From contig NZ_JABJXD010000012.1 of assembly GCF_019093865.1 (NCBI RefSeq), positions 32,882 to 69,233 on the forward strand: a DNA stretch of 36,352 nt. The letters are read 5' to 3'. Under the pieces are notes generated by a model, which was given only the letters and a program-made list of their open reading frames with translations, had not been told where the DNA came from and did no database searches. This DNA comes from Lentibacillus saliphilus. GTDB taxonomy: Bacteria; Bacillota; Bacilli; Bacillales; Amphibacillaceae. This document shows, piece after piece, positions 8,423 to 16,856 of the stretch (within the stretch, counting starts at the first letter, position 1; each line of letters begins with the position of its first letter). The position numbers and the translations under genes are program-made.

Positions 8423-8686
8423 TTATTCTCCTAAATGTTCCTTAATGATTTCAGCAACACCTTGCATGGCATCTTCTTCATCATTGCCGTCAACCGTAAC
8501 CTTCACTTCAGCCCCTTTAGGGATACCGAGTGACATCACACCCATGATTGACTTTAAGTTAACTGTTCTTCCATTGTATGCGATCTCAACCTCTGATTGG
8601 TACTGCCCTGCTTTATTGACTAACAATGTCGCTGGACGAGCATGCACACCTGTTTCTGCAGTAATTGTGAATGTTTGTTCTTTCAT
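8423..8686 (-). CDS. ptsH: HPr phosphocarrier protein of the PTS
   Basis: An 87-residue HPr-fold protein. It keeps the PTS phosphorylation site His15 in G-V-H-A-R-P-A and the HPr kinase site Ser46 in N-L-K-S-I-M-G-V-M-S-L. It can therefore serve both sugar transport and, once phosphorylated on Ser46, CcpA-dependent catabolite control. Crh paralogues lack the histidine, so this is HPr rather than Crh. No ptsI (enzyme I) lies next to it, unlike the usual ptsHI operon. The start has GAAGGA about 5 nt upstream. Another HPr gene elsewhere in the genome cannot be excluded. Confidence 0.85.
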   Translation of the reverse strand: MKEQTFTITAETGVHARPATLLVNKAGQYQSEVEIAYNGRTVNLKSIMGVMSLGIPKGAEVKVTVDGNDEEDAMQGVAEIIKEHLGE

Positions 8687-8896
8687 GTTTATCCTTCATC
8701 CTTCCTCTAGTAGTATGTAATCGTTTTTCTTATTGATCTAAAGCGGTTTTTTACTATAATAACGTCCATCTATATTATAATACAAATATAGTCCCGATGA
8801 AACAAATAAGCGATGAAACATGGCGTTAAATTTTCGTAGGGCAGATTATACCCACAAACTTTATGGCTGTCTGTTATTTGTTTTTCTTGTTGGGAT

Positions 8897-8910
8897 ATGA
8901 TAACGTTTAT
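8897..8910 (+). promoter_or_regulatory. Candidate cre (CcpA) site upstream of deoD
   Basis: atgataacgtttat differs from the cre consensus core WTGAAARCGYTTW at one position. It lies 36 nt before the deoD start, where CcpA would overlap or follow the promoter. A single chance match of this quality is possible, so confidence is modest. Confidence 0.35.
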
Positions 8911-8945
8911 TTGATAACATTATATACCTTGAAGGGAGCATAAAA

Positions 8946-9653
8946 ATGAGTGTACATATTGGTGCAAAACAAGGTGAAATTGCAGATAAAATCCTTTTGC
9001 CGGGGGACCCTTTACGGGCAAAATTTATCGCAGATCAATTTTTAGATAACGTTGTTCAATACAATGATGTTCGAGGTATGTATGGATTTACTGGAACGTA
9101 TAAAGGTGAGCGTGTTTCTGTACAAGGAACAGGTATGGGTGTTCCTTCTATCTCAATTTACGTTAATGAACTCATTCAAAGTTACGACGTTAAAAAATTA
9201 ATCCGTGTTGGTAGCTGTGGTGCCATTCAAAAAGATATTAAAGTACGTGACGTCATTCTCGCCCAAGGCTCAACAACAGATTCACAAGTGAACAGAATGA
9301 CATTTGGCGGCATTGATTATGCACCACTCGCTGACTTTGATCTACTCAAAAAGGCTTACGACGTCAGCAATGAAAAAGGCTTAAACGCACAAGTCGGTAA
9401 TGTGTTTACAAGTGACACATTCTATCGGGATAATGCTAAAGAAGTCAATGAACTTCTCGCTGCCTATAAAGTACTTGCTGTTGAAATGGAAACAACGGCC
9501 TTGTATACACTGGCTGCCAAGTTTAACCGCCAAGCATTATCAATTCTCACTGTTTCTGACCATATTTTAACAGGTGAAGAAACGACTGCAGAAGAAAGAC
9601 AAACAACCTTCAACGACATGATGGAAATCGCGCTAGATACGATTATTAAATAA
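8946..9653 (+). CDS. deoD: Purine nucleoside phosphorylase, DeoD type
   Basis: A 235-residue cytosolic enzyme of the hexameric PNP family, which cleaves purine (deoxy)nucleosides with phosphate to free base and (deoxy)ribose-1-phosphate. Key positions are visible: His4 (S-V-H-I-G), phosphate-binding G-D-P-L-R near residue 20 and R-V-G-S-C-G near 87, V-E-M-E-T about 180 for ribose binding, and the catalytic Asp in V-S-D-H about 204. Length is standard. The ribosome site is GAAGGGAG, 8 nt before ATG. It has its own terminator and no deo operon partners nearby. Confidence 0.97.
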   Translation: MSVHIGAKQGEIADKILLPGDPLRAKFIADQFLDNVVQYNDVRGMYGFTGTYKGERVSVQGTGMGVPSISIYVNELIQSYDVKKLIRVGSCGAIQKDIKVRDVILAQGSTTDSQVNRMTFGGIDYAPLADFDLLKKAYDVSNEKGLNAQVGNVFTSDTFYRDNAKEVNELLAAYKVLAVEMETTALYTLAAKFNRQALSILTVSDHILTGEETTAEERQTTFNDMMEIALDTIIK

Positions 9654-9674
9654 ACCACCATGTATAAAAAAATG

Positions 9675-9714
9675 AGGCTGTTCCAATCAACAATTGGGAT
9701 AGCCTATTTTTTAT
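9675..9714 (+). terminator. Rho-independent terminator of deoD
   Basis: A 13-bp stem with two G-T pairs (9675-9687 with 9693-9705, arms aggctgttccaat and attgggatagcct), a 5-nt loop and a T-rich tail. Confidence 0.85.
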
Positions 9715-9738
9715 GTTTTTTTTCATCTAAACCACACG

Positions 9739-9771
9739 ATTGTTAACCATTTATTTTTGGTGGTTGACAAT
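9739..9771 (+). promoter_or_regulatory. BirA operator of bioY
   Basis: ttgttaacc (9740-9748) and ggttgacaa (9762-9770) form an inverted repeat with a 13-nt spacer, matching the Bacillus BirA box used on biotin genes. The right arm contains the promoter -35 element, so biotinyl-AMP-bound BirA would block RNA polymerase. Confidence 0.85.
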
Positions 9772-9792
9772 GTCCTCTGAATCATTTTAAAT
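9764..9792 (+). promoter_or_regulatory. bioY promoter inside the BirA operator
   Basis: A perfect TTGACA (9764-9769) lies 17 nt from ttaaat (9787-9792), ending 24 nt before the bioY start. Confidence 0.6.
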
Positions 9793-9816
9793 ATAGAGAT
9801 AGAAAGGGGAATTAAA

Positions 9817-10410
9817 ATGAAATTTAAAGCAATTGATCTCACGTTTGGAGCTGTATTCGTCTGCTTAATGGCTATTGGCGCAAATATTACAGCTTGGTTT
9901 CCAATACTCGCCATTCCGATAGGTGGAGCGAGTGTGCCTTTATCTCTACAAACATTCTTCGCAATACTGACTGGACTCATGCTAGGTAGACGACGCGCAT
10001 TTATGGCTATGATGGCCTACGTCCTAATTGGGGTTGCTGGAGTACCTGTATTTGCAGGCTTACAAGCTGGGCCAATGCAGCTCCTCACACCAACTGGCGG
10101 ATTTATTTTGTCATTTATCTTAGTTGCAACGGCCGTTGGGTGGATCGCAGAAAAAAGTAAAACATCGTCTTTAGGCATTTATATATTCGCAGCGATCATC
10201 GGACTTATTATTAATTATGGCATTGGCGTTAATTTTATGTATCTGGCAATGAACAATTGGCTTGAAATCAATATTTCTTACGGATTGGCATGGGGAAGCA
10301 TGATCCCATTCATCATTAAGGATGGTGCCATGGCACTTTTGGCTGCTGTGTTTATGGTGCAAATCACAGCTAGAATGCCAGCCCATTGGATGCAAATTCA
10401 CACACATTAA
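9817..10410 (+). CDS. bioY: Biotin transporter BioY (ECF S component)
   Basis: A 197-residue membrane protein with about six TM segments. BioY signatures are present: G-V-P-V-F-A-G near residue 73 and P-T-G-G-F near 90. It captures biotin and works with a shared ECF energy-coupling module (EcfA/A'/T) encoded elsewhere, or slowly by itself. The BirA operator directly upstream shows that it is repressed when biotin is plentiful, which strongly supports the substrate. AAAGGGG precedes ATG 9817. No biotin synthesis genes lie next to it, so this looks like a stand-alone uptake unit. Confidence 0.95.
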   Translation: MKFKAIDLTFGAVFVCLMAIGANITAWFPILAIPIGGASVPLSLQTFFAILTGLMLGRRRAFMAMMAYVLIGVAGVPVFAGLQAGPMQLLTPTGGFILSFILVATAVGWIAEKSKTSSLGIYIFAAIIGLIINYGIGVNFMYLAMNNWLEINISYGLAWGSMIPFIIKDGAMALLAAVFMVQITARMPAHWMQIHTH

Positions 10411-10570
10411 TGCTTGTGTCTTTTCATATGCTGACAGTGAATACGTGTATTATTCAATTAGGAAAGTGACAACACTAACAACTGCTATTATGCTTTATTA
10501 CTTAATTGTGCTAAACTGATCCTATCAAAAGTCGTAAATAAAGCATCATAGAAAGGACGTTGCCAAACGA

Positions 10571-11044
10571 ATGAATGTGTTATTCAACTTTCCATTAATC
10601 GCAGCCTTGGCCGCGATTATCTTTGCTCAAGTGGTAAAAATACCGATTCGCTTTGCTGTCACACGTGAGTTCAAACCGAATCTTGCTTTTAGTACTGGTG
10701 GAATGCCGAGTAGTCATTCTGCAGCTGTATCGGCACTGACAACAGGCATCGGCTTAATCGATGGGGTAACGAGCACGATATTTGCTGTGTCTTGTGTATT
10801 TAGTATTATCATTATGTTTGACGCATCTGGAGTCAGACGGCAAGCCGGAGAGCATGCAATATTGCTAAACCAGCTCATTAAAGACTTTCAATACTTTGTT
10901 GGTGAAGCTAAAGATTGGCAAAGAAAGGCCGATTATGAAAAGCGCAAAGAGTTAAAAGAGCTCCTTGGCCATCAACCCATTGAAGTATTCTTTGGCAGTG
11001 TAACTGGTATTGTAATTGCCCTTGTACTTTACAACTTTTATTAA
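10571..11044 (+). CDS. yuiD: YuiD, divergent PAP2 family membrane protein (DUF212)
   Basis: A 157-residue membrane protein of the acid phosphatase/vanadium-dependent haloperoxidase-related family. The conserved G-G-M-P-S-S-H-S-A motif (about residues 43-51) corresponds to a PAP2 phosphatase motif, and F-D-A-S-G-V-R-R-Q-A-G follows near 85. Four hydrophobic segments are visible. Family members may act on lipid phosphates, but no substrate is established. The ribosome site GAAAGGA lies 13 nt before ATG, longer than usual. It is convergent with yuiC and shares a hairpin with it, in the same yui neighbourhood as B. subtilis. Confidence 0.9.
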   Translation: MNVLFNFPLIAALAAIIFAQVVKIPIRFAVTREFKPNLAFSTGGMPSSHSAAVSALTTGIGLIDGVTSTIFAVSCVFSIIIMFDASGVRRQAGEHAILLNQLIKDFQYFVGEAKDWQRKADYEKRKELKELLGHQPIEVFFGSVTGIVIALVLYNFY

Positions 11045-11096
11045 AAAACGAGCGTTTCCGATATGGTGAGCCCATATGGAATCGCTCGTTTTTTTA
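11043..11096. terminator. Bidirectional terminator between yuiD and yuiC
   Basis: A long stem with aaaaaacgagcg on the left and cgctcgttttttt on the right, extended by an inner atatgg/ccatat pairing. It serves both convergent genes. Confidence 0.9.
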
Positions 11097-11099
11097 TGG

Positions 11100-11762
11100 T
11101 TAATAATGTTCCTCTCTAAAGACCTGCAATGCTTCTTTTTCATTCAGCTGAATCAGGTCTTCTTCCGTTAGTTGTCCATCACCCATTTTAATAACATAGA
11201 CGTCAACTTCTTTTTTACCCCATTCGGAATAAACGTCTTCTACAGTAGGGTAATAGAGGTCGATTTTATTGCCCGTGATCGCACCGCCTTTATCTGCAAC
11301 AACGCCATAGCCGTATTCAGGAATGAATAAAATCGTTCCTAAAGGATAGATGTTTAAATCAGCCGCAATTGTAGAATAGAGATCGCGCTTCACCTTTATT
11401 CCCGAATAGGTAATCCCATATTGTGGATGATCAGGTGTCTTTCCTGTGGATTCAACACCTGCCGTATAGCCCGTTGCGACGACTTTTCTACTCGGATATT
11501 TAGATAAATCAAGTGTATCCTCTAATGAGAGTGGTTCGTCTGCTCCATCTTCTCGTTCCAAATTGGGCATATCTTTTAAAGCTAATGCTATTTTTCTATC
11601 TTTATATGATTGAACAGTTGACACAGCAATAGGCTCACGTGAATGAATCAACGTCCGGACGTCTGATGCTGTCATATTCGTCACAAAAGTAAAGGTTGAA
11701 TATAACGCAGCAAAGAATAACATCGTTATCGCACAATGTTTGAACACATGTATTAATTTCAA
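11100..11762 (-). CDS. yuiC: YuiC, 3D-domain peptidoglycan lytic transglycosylase (Sps family)
   Basis: About 220 residues. An N-terminal hydrophobic anchor/signal is followed by a linker and a C-terminal 3D (MltA-like) domain, named for three conserved Asp, visible in V-V-A-D-K-G-G and G-N-K-I-D-L with a third in the P-T-V-E-D-V region. B. subtilis YuiC is a stationary-phase lytic transglycosylase acting on peptidoglycan outside the membrane. I set the start at TTG 11762, because AGAGAGG lies 8 nt upstream of it. ATG 11795 and two more ATGs lie farther upstream with poorly spaced ribosome sites; the longer form would be 231 residues. It follows yuiB on the same strand. Confidence 0.88.
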   Translation of the reverse strand: MKLIHVFKHCAITMLFFAALYSTFTFVTNMTASDVRTLIHSREPIAVSTVQSYKDRKIALALKDMPNLEREDGADEPLSLEDTLDLSKYPSRKVVATGYTAGVESTGKTPDHPQYGITYSGIKVKRDLYSTIAADLNIYPLGTILFIPEYGYGVVADKGGAITGNKIDLYYPTVEDVYSEWGKKEVDVYVIKMGDGQLTEEDLIQLNEKEALQVFREEHY

Positions 11763-11815
11763 TGATAACACCTCTCTGGATGTCATCATCTCCATAAAGA
11801 TACATTTTTATTCAT

Positions 11816-12130
11816 TTAAAACATTTGATAACCGCTTTTTCTGAGACGTTTAATGACTATACCTGATACAATCGTACCGATAAGACCTGATAAAAACACA
11901 ATATAGTCAAAAGTTCCAATACCGCTTAGCCTCTCCCATGCTGCACTAAACGCGGATTTAGGACTTGTAACGTATGTAAATGTTGAAATTCCATCAATCA
12001 TCATAATAATGATGAAGATGTACAAAAACGACATCAACCACGTACGTCTTAGGAGCATATTAAAAATAAATGCCAGCCCAAAGAACATAATAAAAAACAA
12101 TAAAACCTCTACAAATGCCTGTATCATCAA
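11816..12130 (-). CDS. yuiB: YuiB, small membrane protein
   Basis: A 104-residue protein with about three hydrophobic segments (residues 4-25, 31-50 and 70-92) and a basic C-terminus. It matches YuiB in size, hydrophobic layout and position next to yuiC and yumB. Function unknown. GGAGGGGG lies just upstream; TTG 12130 and ATG 12127 are both possible starts. It probably forms an operon with yuiC downstream. Confidence 0.75.
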   Translation of the reverse strand: MMIQAFVEVLLFFIMFFGLAFIFNMLLRRTWLMSFLYIFIIIMMIDGISTFTYVTSPKSAFSAAWERLSGIGTFDYIVFLSGLIGTIVSGIVIKRLRKSGYQMF

Positions 12131-12176
12131 TATTCCCCCTCCCGCTTATCCACCCTATATTTTATATCACGAACCG

Positions 12177-12212
12177 AAAAAAGCAAAGGCAAGTAACTTA
12201 TGCCTTTGCTTT
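12177..12212 (-). terminator. Terminator of yumB
   Basis: A 12-bp perfect stem (12180-12191 with 12201-12212, arms aaagcaaaggca and tgcctttgcttt); the flanking A-run is a T-run on the minus strand, 15 nt after the yumB stop. Confidence 0.85.
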
Positions 12213-12226
12213 TCTATTCATACGAC

Positions 12227-13444
12227 TTAATAAAAAATGTTAAACTTACCTTTTTTCAACAATAAACCAATTCCACCTAGTTTAAAGAGGTAACGATTAT
12301 CAATCACTTTTTTCATGACCGTCGCTTTCCATCCAAAAATCTTTGTATTGTCAAATATAACACCGATCGCATCGTTGTGACCAAGAGATGCAACTGTTCC
12401 CTTTAAATCTGGCTCAAACGGTTCCATCTCTTCTCCGCGAACCATTGCTTTAATATTTTTTGCAATAAGCTCTGCTTCTTGAATGGCAATTTGAGCTGTT
12501 GGCGGATATGGTCTACCCGTTGATTCATCCATAATTAATGCACAATCGCCAACAACAAATACATCGTCATAATCTGGTGCACGCATATCGTCGCGTACTT
12601 CAACCTTACCTCTGTTTGTTGTAAAGCCAGAGTTTTCAACAATGCTGTTAGCCTTAACGCCAGCTGCCCATACAGTTGTTAACGTTGGTACTTCTTCTTG
12701 AACACCGTCTTTTTCATAGACAATCTTATCTGCTTCACACTTTTTAAGCATCGCACCAGTTATGAATTCAACACCACGAGCTTCTAATGAATTCATCGCG
12801 TATTCAGCTAATTGTGGATCAAAACCTGGCATAATAGATGGTGCACCTTCAACGTTTATAATACGAACTTGAGCTGGGTCAATGTCATACTCACGGCATA
12901 ATTTAGGAACGCGGTTTGCTAGTTCACCAACAAATTCAATACCCGTAAAACCACCGCCACCTACAACGATGTTTAAACGGCCTTCGTGATGGTCTGCTTC
13001 ATTATGATACTTCGCAAACGTATATTCTAAGTGATCACGCAATAAACGTGCACTGTTAATATTATTAATCATAAATGCATGCTCTTCTAAACCAGGTATG
13101 CCAAAGGTCGCTGCCTCAAAACCTAGTCCAACAACGAGAATGTCGTAATCCAATTCTCCATAAGCGAGCTGTACTTTCTTTTTGTCAGGATTAATCGAAA
13201 CAACCGAGTCCTGCACGAATTTTACTTTGCTGAAATTGACGACATCCCGAATTGGGATACGTGTATCGTCATGATGACGTGTGCCAGCAGCATTCTCATG
13301 TAGCCAAGTCGCTTGGTAGTGATAGTCATTTTTGTTGACCAATGTAATTGTGGCTTCATTAACACCTAGCGCCTTTTGCAGCTTGACAGTCGTCATGATT
13401 CCCCCATAGCCTGCACCCAAAATTACGATGTTTGGATTCTTCAC
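12227..13444 (-). CDS. yumB: YumB, type II NADH dehydrogenase-like flavoprotein
   Basis: A 405-residue FAD-dependent pyridine nucleotide oxidoreductase. The FAD-binding dinucleotide motif I-L-G-A-G-Y-G-G is at the very N-terminus, the NAD-binding G-G-G-G-F-T-G-I-E-F is mid-protein, and the third FAD motif V-F-V-V-G-D-C-A is near residue 297. NDH-2 enzymes pass electrons from NADH to quinone at the membrane without pumping ions. The start is GTG 13444: AGGTGA lies just upstream and the length then matches B. subtilis YumB (about 406). The reading frame extends to 13507 without a ribosome site. It is divergent from yumC across a 353-nt gap, as in related genomes. Confidence 0.9.
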   Translation of the reverse strand: MKNPNIVILGAGYGGIMTTVKLQKALGVNEATITLVNKNDYHYQATWLHENAAGTRHHDDTRIPIRDVVNFSKVKFVQDSVVSINPDKKKVQLAYGELDYDILVVGLGFEAATFGIPGLEEHAFMINNINSARLLRDHLEYTFAKYHNEADHHEGRLNIVVGGGGFTGIEFVGELANRVPKLCREYDIDPAQVRIINVEGAPSIMPGFDPQLAEYAMNSLEARGVEFITGAMLKKCEADKIVYEKDGVQEEVPTLTTVWAAGVKANSIVENSGFTTNRGKVEVRDDMRAPDYDDVFVVGDCALIMDESTGRPYPPTAQIAIQEAELIAKNIKAMVRGEEMEPFEPDLKGTVASLGHNDAIGVIFDNTKIFGWKATVMKKVIDNRYLFKLGGIGLLLKKGKFNIFY

Positions 13445-13797
13445 TGTCTCATCACCTATCTGTCTTTTTTTATATGTGTTCGGCTCTATCCATGTGAGAT
13501 CGTTCACGTAATAAAACGTATTGATCTATGAGCGACCCGTTTTGGTACAAAGTGCAAATGAACGAACATGGCTACATGTCGAAAAATGTTCACTTGATTG
13601 TAATAGAACCGTAATACATTTTCCATTGATAATATTAGCTTGTCCTGGGCAAGGTTGCAACCCTTTATTAAGTTTTTGTAAAAATTAGTTACATATTTAA
13701 GCTATCTATGATGTTTAAACCGAATGCTGTGCAAGTTTCAACATCAATATGGTAATATTAACATGGTATGCTCATTTCAAAAAAAGGGGGGTCATTC
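13445..13797. other. Divergent intergenic region between yumB and yumC
   Basis: This 353-nt AT-rich region has no gene that I can support. It must hold both divergent promoters. A plausible yumC -10 (taatat, 13753-13758) is preceded by TG-n at 13750-13752, but has only a weak -35. A short inverted repeat acatg-gcta-catgt lies near 13567-13580. I see no clear Rex or Fnr palindrome. Confidence 0.4.
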
Positions 13798-14784
13798 GTG
13801 ACTGATAAATTAGTTGATATTACAATTCTCGGAGCAGGTCCTGCCGGGTTATTTACTGCCTTTTATGGCGGTATGCGTGATGCAAGTGTTAAAATTATTG
13901 AAAGCTTACCTCATACAGGGGGACAATTAACTGCCTTGTATCCTGAGAAATATATATATGATGTTGCTGGATTTCCAAAAATTAGAGCCCAACAGCTCGT
14001 GGACAATTTAGAAGAACAGCTTAGTCTTTTCAACCCAGACATTGTATTAGGACAAGCAATCGATCATGTTGAAAAACGTGATGATGGCACATTCGTGCTG
14101 ACATCAAATACAGGAGAAAAGCATTATACAAGAACGATTATTATTACAGCTGGTAACGGGGCCTTTCAACCAAGACGGCTTAAAATTGATGGCTGTGATC
14201 GATTTGAAGACACCAATCTTCACTATCATGTTAAAGATATGAATTATTATAAAGATCAGCATGTTGCCCTGCTTGGTGGGGGCGATTCAGCAGTCGACTG
14301 GGCTTTGATGCTAGAGCCAATTGCTAAAACCGTCACACTCATCCACCGCCGTGATGAGTTCAGAGCACACGAAAGCAGTGTCGCTCAACTTAAAGCGTCC
14401 ACAGTGAACATTCTAACGCCATATGTCCCAATTGCGATCAATGGGGATGATCAAATTGAACAAATCACTCTTGAACAAGTAAAAGGTGATGATACCATTA
14501 CATTAGATGTTGATTCTGTTCTTTGCAATTATGGTTTTATCTCATCACTTGGACCAATCAAAGACTGGGGACTAGACATCGAAAAAAACAGCATCGTCGT
14601 TAATACAAAGATGGAAACGAATATACCTGGTATATATGCCGCCGGTGATATTACGACATATCCTGGAAAAATAAAGCTCATTGCAACTGGATTTGGCGAA
14701 GGCCCAACAGCTGTTAATAATGCCAAACAGTACATTGATCCGAAAGCACGGGTTCAGCCGAAGCATTCAACGAGCATGTTTTAA
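13798..14784 (+). CDS. yumC: Ferredoxin/flavodoxin-NADP reductase YumC (FNR2 family)
   Basis: A 328-residue thioredoxin reductase-like flavoprotein without the redox CxxC. FAD-binding [10 protein letters not shown] is at the N-terminus, NADPH-binding G-G-G-D-S-A-V-D-W near residue 160 is followed by H-R-R-D for the 2'-phosphate, and A-A-G-D-I-T is near 283. It reduces ferredoxin or flavodoxin with NADPH, supplying electrons for Fe-S assembly, desaturation and similar reactions. B. subtilis YumC is essential. The start is GTG 13798, 7 nt after AGGGGGG; an ATG at 13768 lacks a site. Length fits YumC (332). Confidence 0.95.
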   Translation: MTDKLVDITILGAGPAGLFTAFYGGMRDASVKIIESLPHTGGQLTALYPEKYIYDVAGFPKIRAQQLVDNLEEQLSLFNPDIVLGQAIDHVEKRDDGTFVLTSNTGEKHYTRTIIITAGNGAFQPRRLKIDGCDRFEDTNLHYHVKDMNYYKDQHVALLGGGDSAVDWALMLEPIAKTVTLIHRRDEFRAHESSVAQLKASTVNILTPYVPIAINGDDQIEQITLEQVKGDDTITLDVDSVLCNYGFISSLGPIKDWGLDIEKNSIVVNTKMETNIPGIYAAGDITTYPGKIKLIATGFGEGPTAVNNAKQYIDPKARVQPKHSTSMF

Positions 14785-14805
14785 TACGTACATGCATATT
14801 AAATT

Positions 14806-14843
14806 TCTGCATCACCTTGATTAAGGGGGATGCAGATTTTTTT
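14806..14843 (+). terminator. Rho-independent terminator of yumC
   Basis: tctgcatc (14806-14813) pairs with gatgcaga (14829-14836), with inner cctt/aagg pairing, followed by a T-run. Confidence 0.85.
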
Positions 14844-14859
14844 ATTCCATAAACACCTC

Positions 14860-15567
14860 TTAAGGCATCGAGGCAGCTTCTTTCAAGGCAGGCAAATTTT
14901 TGATTTCAATGTCTCGTTGTCCGTTTTGTAAAATCCAGCCATTTGTCTGAAATTGCGCCAGCCGTCGACTAATCGTCTCTTGCGTTGTTCCTAAATGTGA
15001 CGCAAGCTCTTTCTTGCTCATTGGTAATCTGAGTGCCATTCTATTTTGCAGCATCGCCTGTTCAACTAAATAATGTGCTGTTCGCGCTTCAGCGTCTTTA
15101 ACACTTAACTGTCCAACAAGCTTCTCAGTTTGATCTAAGCGGTCACTGAACTGTTCAAGAATCTTCATAGCAATAGACGGATGATCCTGCATCAAATTTT
15201 GAATATCATGGCGATGAATGGTGCAAATGTCCGTCGTCGTCATTGCTTCCGCATAGCTGTCAACAACTTTTTGAGTAAACAATGCTAATTCTCCCATAAA
15301 CTCGCCTGGTTCAAGAATACGGATCAATTGTTCTTTACCTGATTCATATAAATAATAGATCTTTACACGCCCTTTATGAACAATATGCAAGTAATCGAGC
15401 GTGTCACCAGCCTGGTGAATGATGTCCCCCTTGCTATAATGCTTGTGTCTACTCAATTTCACGATTTTGAGCATGTCGTCTGTCTCCAAATGGTTAAAAA
15501 AAGGAACTTTTGTCACACAGAGCTGACTCACACATGCTGGCTGAACATCTTTACCATTTTTCTTCAA
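14860..15567 (-). CDS. Crp/Fnr-family transcription regulator
   Basis: A 235-residue regulator with an N-terminal cyclic-nucleotide-binding-like beta-barrel (about 22-140), a long dimer helix, and a winged helix-turn-helix (184-215). The recognition helix reads Q-E-T-I-S-R-R, keeping the Glu, Ser and Arg that contact TTGAT half-sites in FNR. Cys12, Cys17 and Cys115 fall close to E. coli FNR Cys23, Cys29 and Cys122 in my alignment by eye, so redox or Fe-S sensing is possible but one ligand is missing. The start is TTG 15567, 7 nt after GAGGTG. It sits among redox and Fe-S genes (yumC, yutM), which fits an oxygen or redox role. Target genes unknown. Confidence 0.88.
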   Translation of the reverse strand: MKKNGKDVQPACVSQLCVTKVPFFNHLETDDMLKIVKLSRHKHYSKGDIIHQAGDTLDYLHIVHKGRVKIYYLYESGKEQLIRILEPGEFMGELALFTQKVVDSYAEAMTTTDICTIHRHDIQNLMQDHPSIAMKILEQFSDRLDQTEKLVGQLSVKDAEARTAHYLVEQAMLQNRMALRLPMSKKELASHLGTTQETISRRLAQFQTNGWILQNGQRDIEIKNLPALKEAASMP

Positions 15568-15585
15568 CTTTTTTCACCTCTTCCA

Positions 15586-15625
15586 TATAACAAAACCGGT
15601 ACACGTCATATGTACCGGTTGTTAT
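15586..15625 (-). terminator. Hairpin between yutM and the Crp/Fnr gene, probable weak terminator
   Basis: aaccggtaca (15594-15603) pairs with tgtaccggtt (15611-15620) over 10 bp with further A/T pairing outside. On the minus strand the stem is followed by ttttgttat, a modest T-rich tract, so it may end yutM transcription or attenuate it before the regulator gene. Confidence 0.55.
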
Positions 15626-15641
15626 GCAAACTGAAAGGCTT

Positions 15642-15998
15642 TTAGCACTTTTCGGGCGTACCCTCATATTCCTTTGCTTTAAAGGATGACCCACAGCCAC
15701 ATGATACAATGGCGTTCGGATTATCAATTGCAAATCCGCCACCCATCATGTTTTGTTTAAAATCTATCGTTGTACCTTCTATAATCGGTATATCCTGTTT
15801 AAAGATCACGACAGGAATTCCGTTGATGTCGTCAATCATATCCAACTCTTCGTTCACATCGTAATCAAAGCCGAGGGTATACGACAATCCGCTACAACCT
15901 CCACCTTGAATGCCGAACCTTAAGCGCACGCCAGCCTCTTCTTCCTTCATCATTTCTAGAACTTGATCTCGCGCCCGATCTGTTAATGTGATCGTCAT
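15642..15998 (-). CDS. yutM: YutM, A-type iron-sulfur carrier (HesB/IscA family)
   Basis: A 118-residue protein with the three conserved cysteines of A-type carriers: one in G-G-G-C-S-G and two in S-C-G-C-G near the C-terminus. It receives Fe-S clusters from a scaffold and hands them to target enzymes. ATG 15998 is preferred, with AGGAGG 10 nt upstream; two in-frame codons (GTG 16004, TTG 16007) are too close to the ribosome site. yuzD lies 96 nt upstream on the same strand and yutI is divergent, as in B. subtilis. Confidence 0.93.
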   Translation of the reverse strand: MTITLTDRARDQVLEMMKEEEAGVRLRFGIQGGGCSGLSYTLGFDYDVNEELDMIDDINGIPVVIFKQDIPIIEGTTIDFKQNMMGGGFAIDNPNAIVSCGCGSSFKAKEYEGTPEKC

Positions 15999-16094
15999 AT
16001 GCACCAACCTCCTCTTATTCGCTTATCATTTAAGTATACAATGAGCCCTATAACCATTCAATCATTTAAACTTACCAGCTTATTAATTGTAAAG

Positions 16095-16415
16095 CTATTT
16101 CTGAACAACCCCAAGCTCATCCAACGCTTTATAAACCGTTTTCAACCTTGGTATCCCCTCTCCAACCATATCCTCGTTCACACATACAATTGGATAAAAT
16201 AAATCCTCTTCAATAATACGGTCAACAAATTGTTGGTGTTCCTCATTAGCTTGTGGCTCATCAATATCGACATACTCATAAGCAATGTTACGATCTTCAT
16301 ACTTTCGACCAATGGCAGCCTGAAGCCACTCATATGTGTCCTTTGACCCAGGTGCGCCGACACAGCTTGCACATATTTGATCTCTTCCATATACAGTAAT
16401 CAATACATTGTTCAC
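16095..16415 (-). CDS. yuzD: YuzD, thioredoxin-like DUF1462 protein
   Basis: A 106-residue small cytosolic protein with C-A-S-C near residue 15 in an otherwise thioredoxin-like layout, plus A-P-S/G-S-K-D-T-Y-E-W-L, which is typical of YuzD. The cysteine pair and neighbours (yutM, yutI) suggest a redox or Fe-S role, but no activity is established. The start is GTG 16415, with AGGGGA 9 nt upstream. A candidate operon runs yuzD-yutM. Confidence 0.87.
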   Translation of the reverse strand: MNNVLITVYGRDQICASCVGAPGSKDTYEWLQAAIGRKYEDRNIAYEYVDIDEPQANEEHQQFVDRIIEEDLFYPIVCVNEDMVGEGIPRLKTVYKALDELGVVQK

Positions 16416-16584
16416 GATTATATATCCCCTTTATATTTAATTCCGTTTACCGGATCGTCCTCCCACTTCATCAAAAAATTCAATAGTTAGTTTCATTTTA
16501 CAAAAGAATCATTTAAAGTTAAAATAAAAGCAACCAATTGATTAGTGTTCTCAATTAGACATAGATTTTTCAGGCGATACAGCT

Positions 16585-16590
16585 TATAAT
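16585..16590 (+). promoter_or_regulatory. Consensus -10 element upstream of yutI
   Basis: A perfect TATAAT lies 28 nt before the yutI start, but I find no convincing -35 at 16-18 nt, so the promoter call is tentative. Confidence 0.35.
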
Positions 16591-16614
16591 ATAGATAGTG
16601 GAAAGGAGAGATCA

Positions 16615-16842
16615 GTGATGAAAGAACAAGTACAAGAAGTGTTGAATAAATTACGTCCATTTTTACTTCGTGATGGTGGCGATGTTGAGCTTGTTGACGT
16701 TGATGAAGACGGTATCGTACTTCTCCGGTTGATGGGCGCATGTGGCAATTGCCCAAGTTCTACAATTACATTAAAAGCAGGAATTGAACGCGCACTAATG
16801 GCAGAGGTTCCTGGCGTAACTGAAATTGAACAAGTATTCTAA
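16615..16842 (+). CDS. yutI: NifU-like C-terminal domain protein YutI (Fe-S scaffold/carrier)
   Basis: A 75-residue NfuA-type domain with the cluster-binding pair C-G-N-C in [10 protein letters not shown]. It binds a [4Fe-4S] or [2Fe-2S] cluster between two subunits and delivers it to client proteins. Starts at GTG 16615 or ATG 16618 are both possible behind AAGGAG (9 nt from the ATG). It is divergent from yuzD-yutM, making this a small Fe-S maturation locus. Confidence 0.93.
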   Translation: MMKEQVQEVLNKLRPFLLRDGGDVELVDVDEDGIVLLRLMGACGNCPSSTITLKAGIERALMAEVPGVTEIEQVF

Positions 16843-16856
16843 TCAGACATTAAAAT

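Noticed and set aside
8423-8686. Assignment as Crh
   Set aside because: Crh lacks the PTS histidine; this protein has His15 in an intact G-V-H-A-R-P motif.
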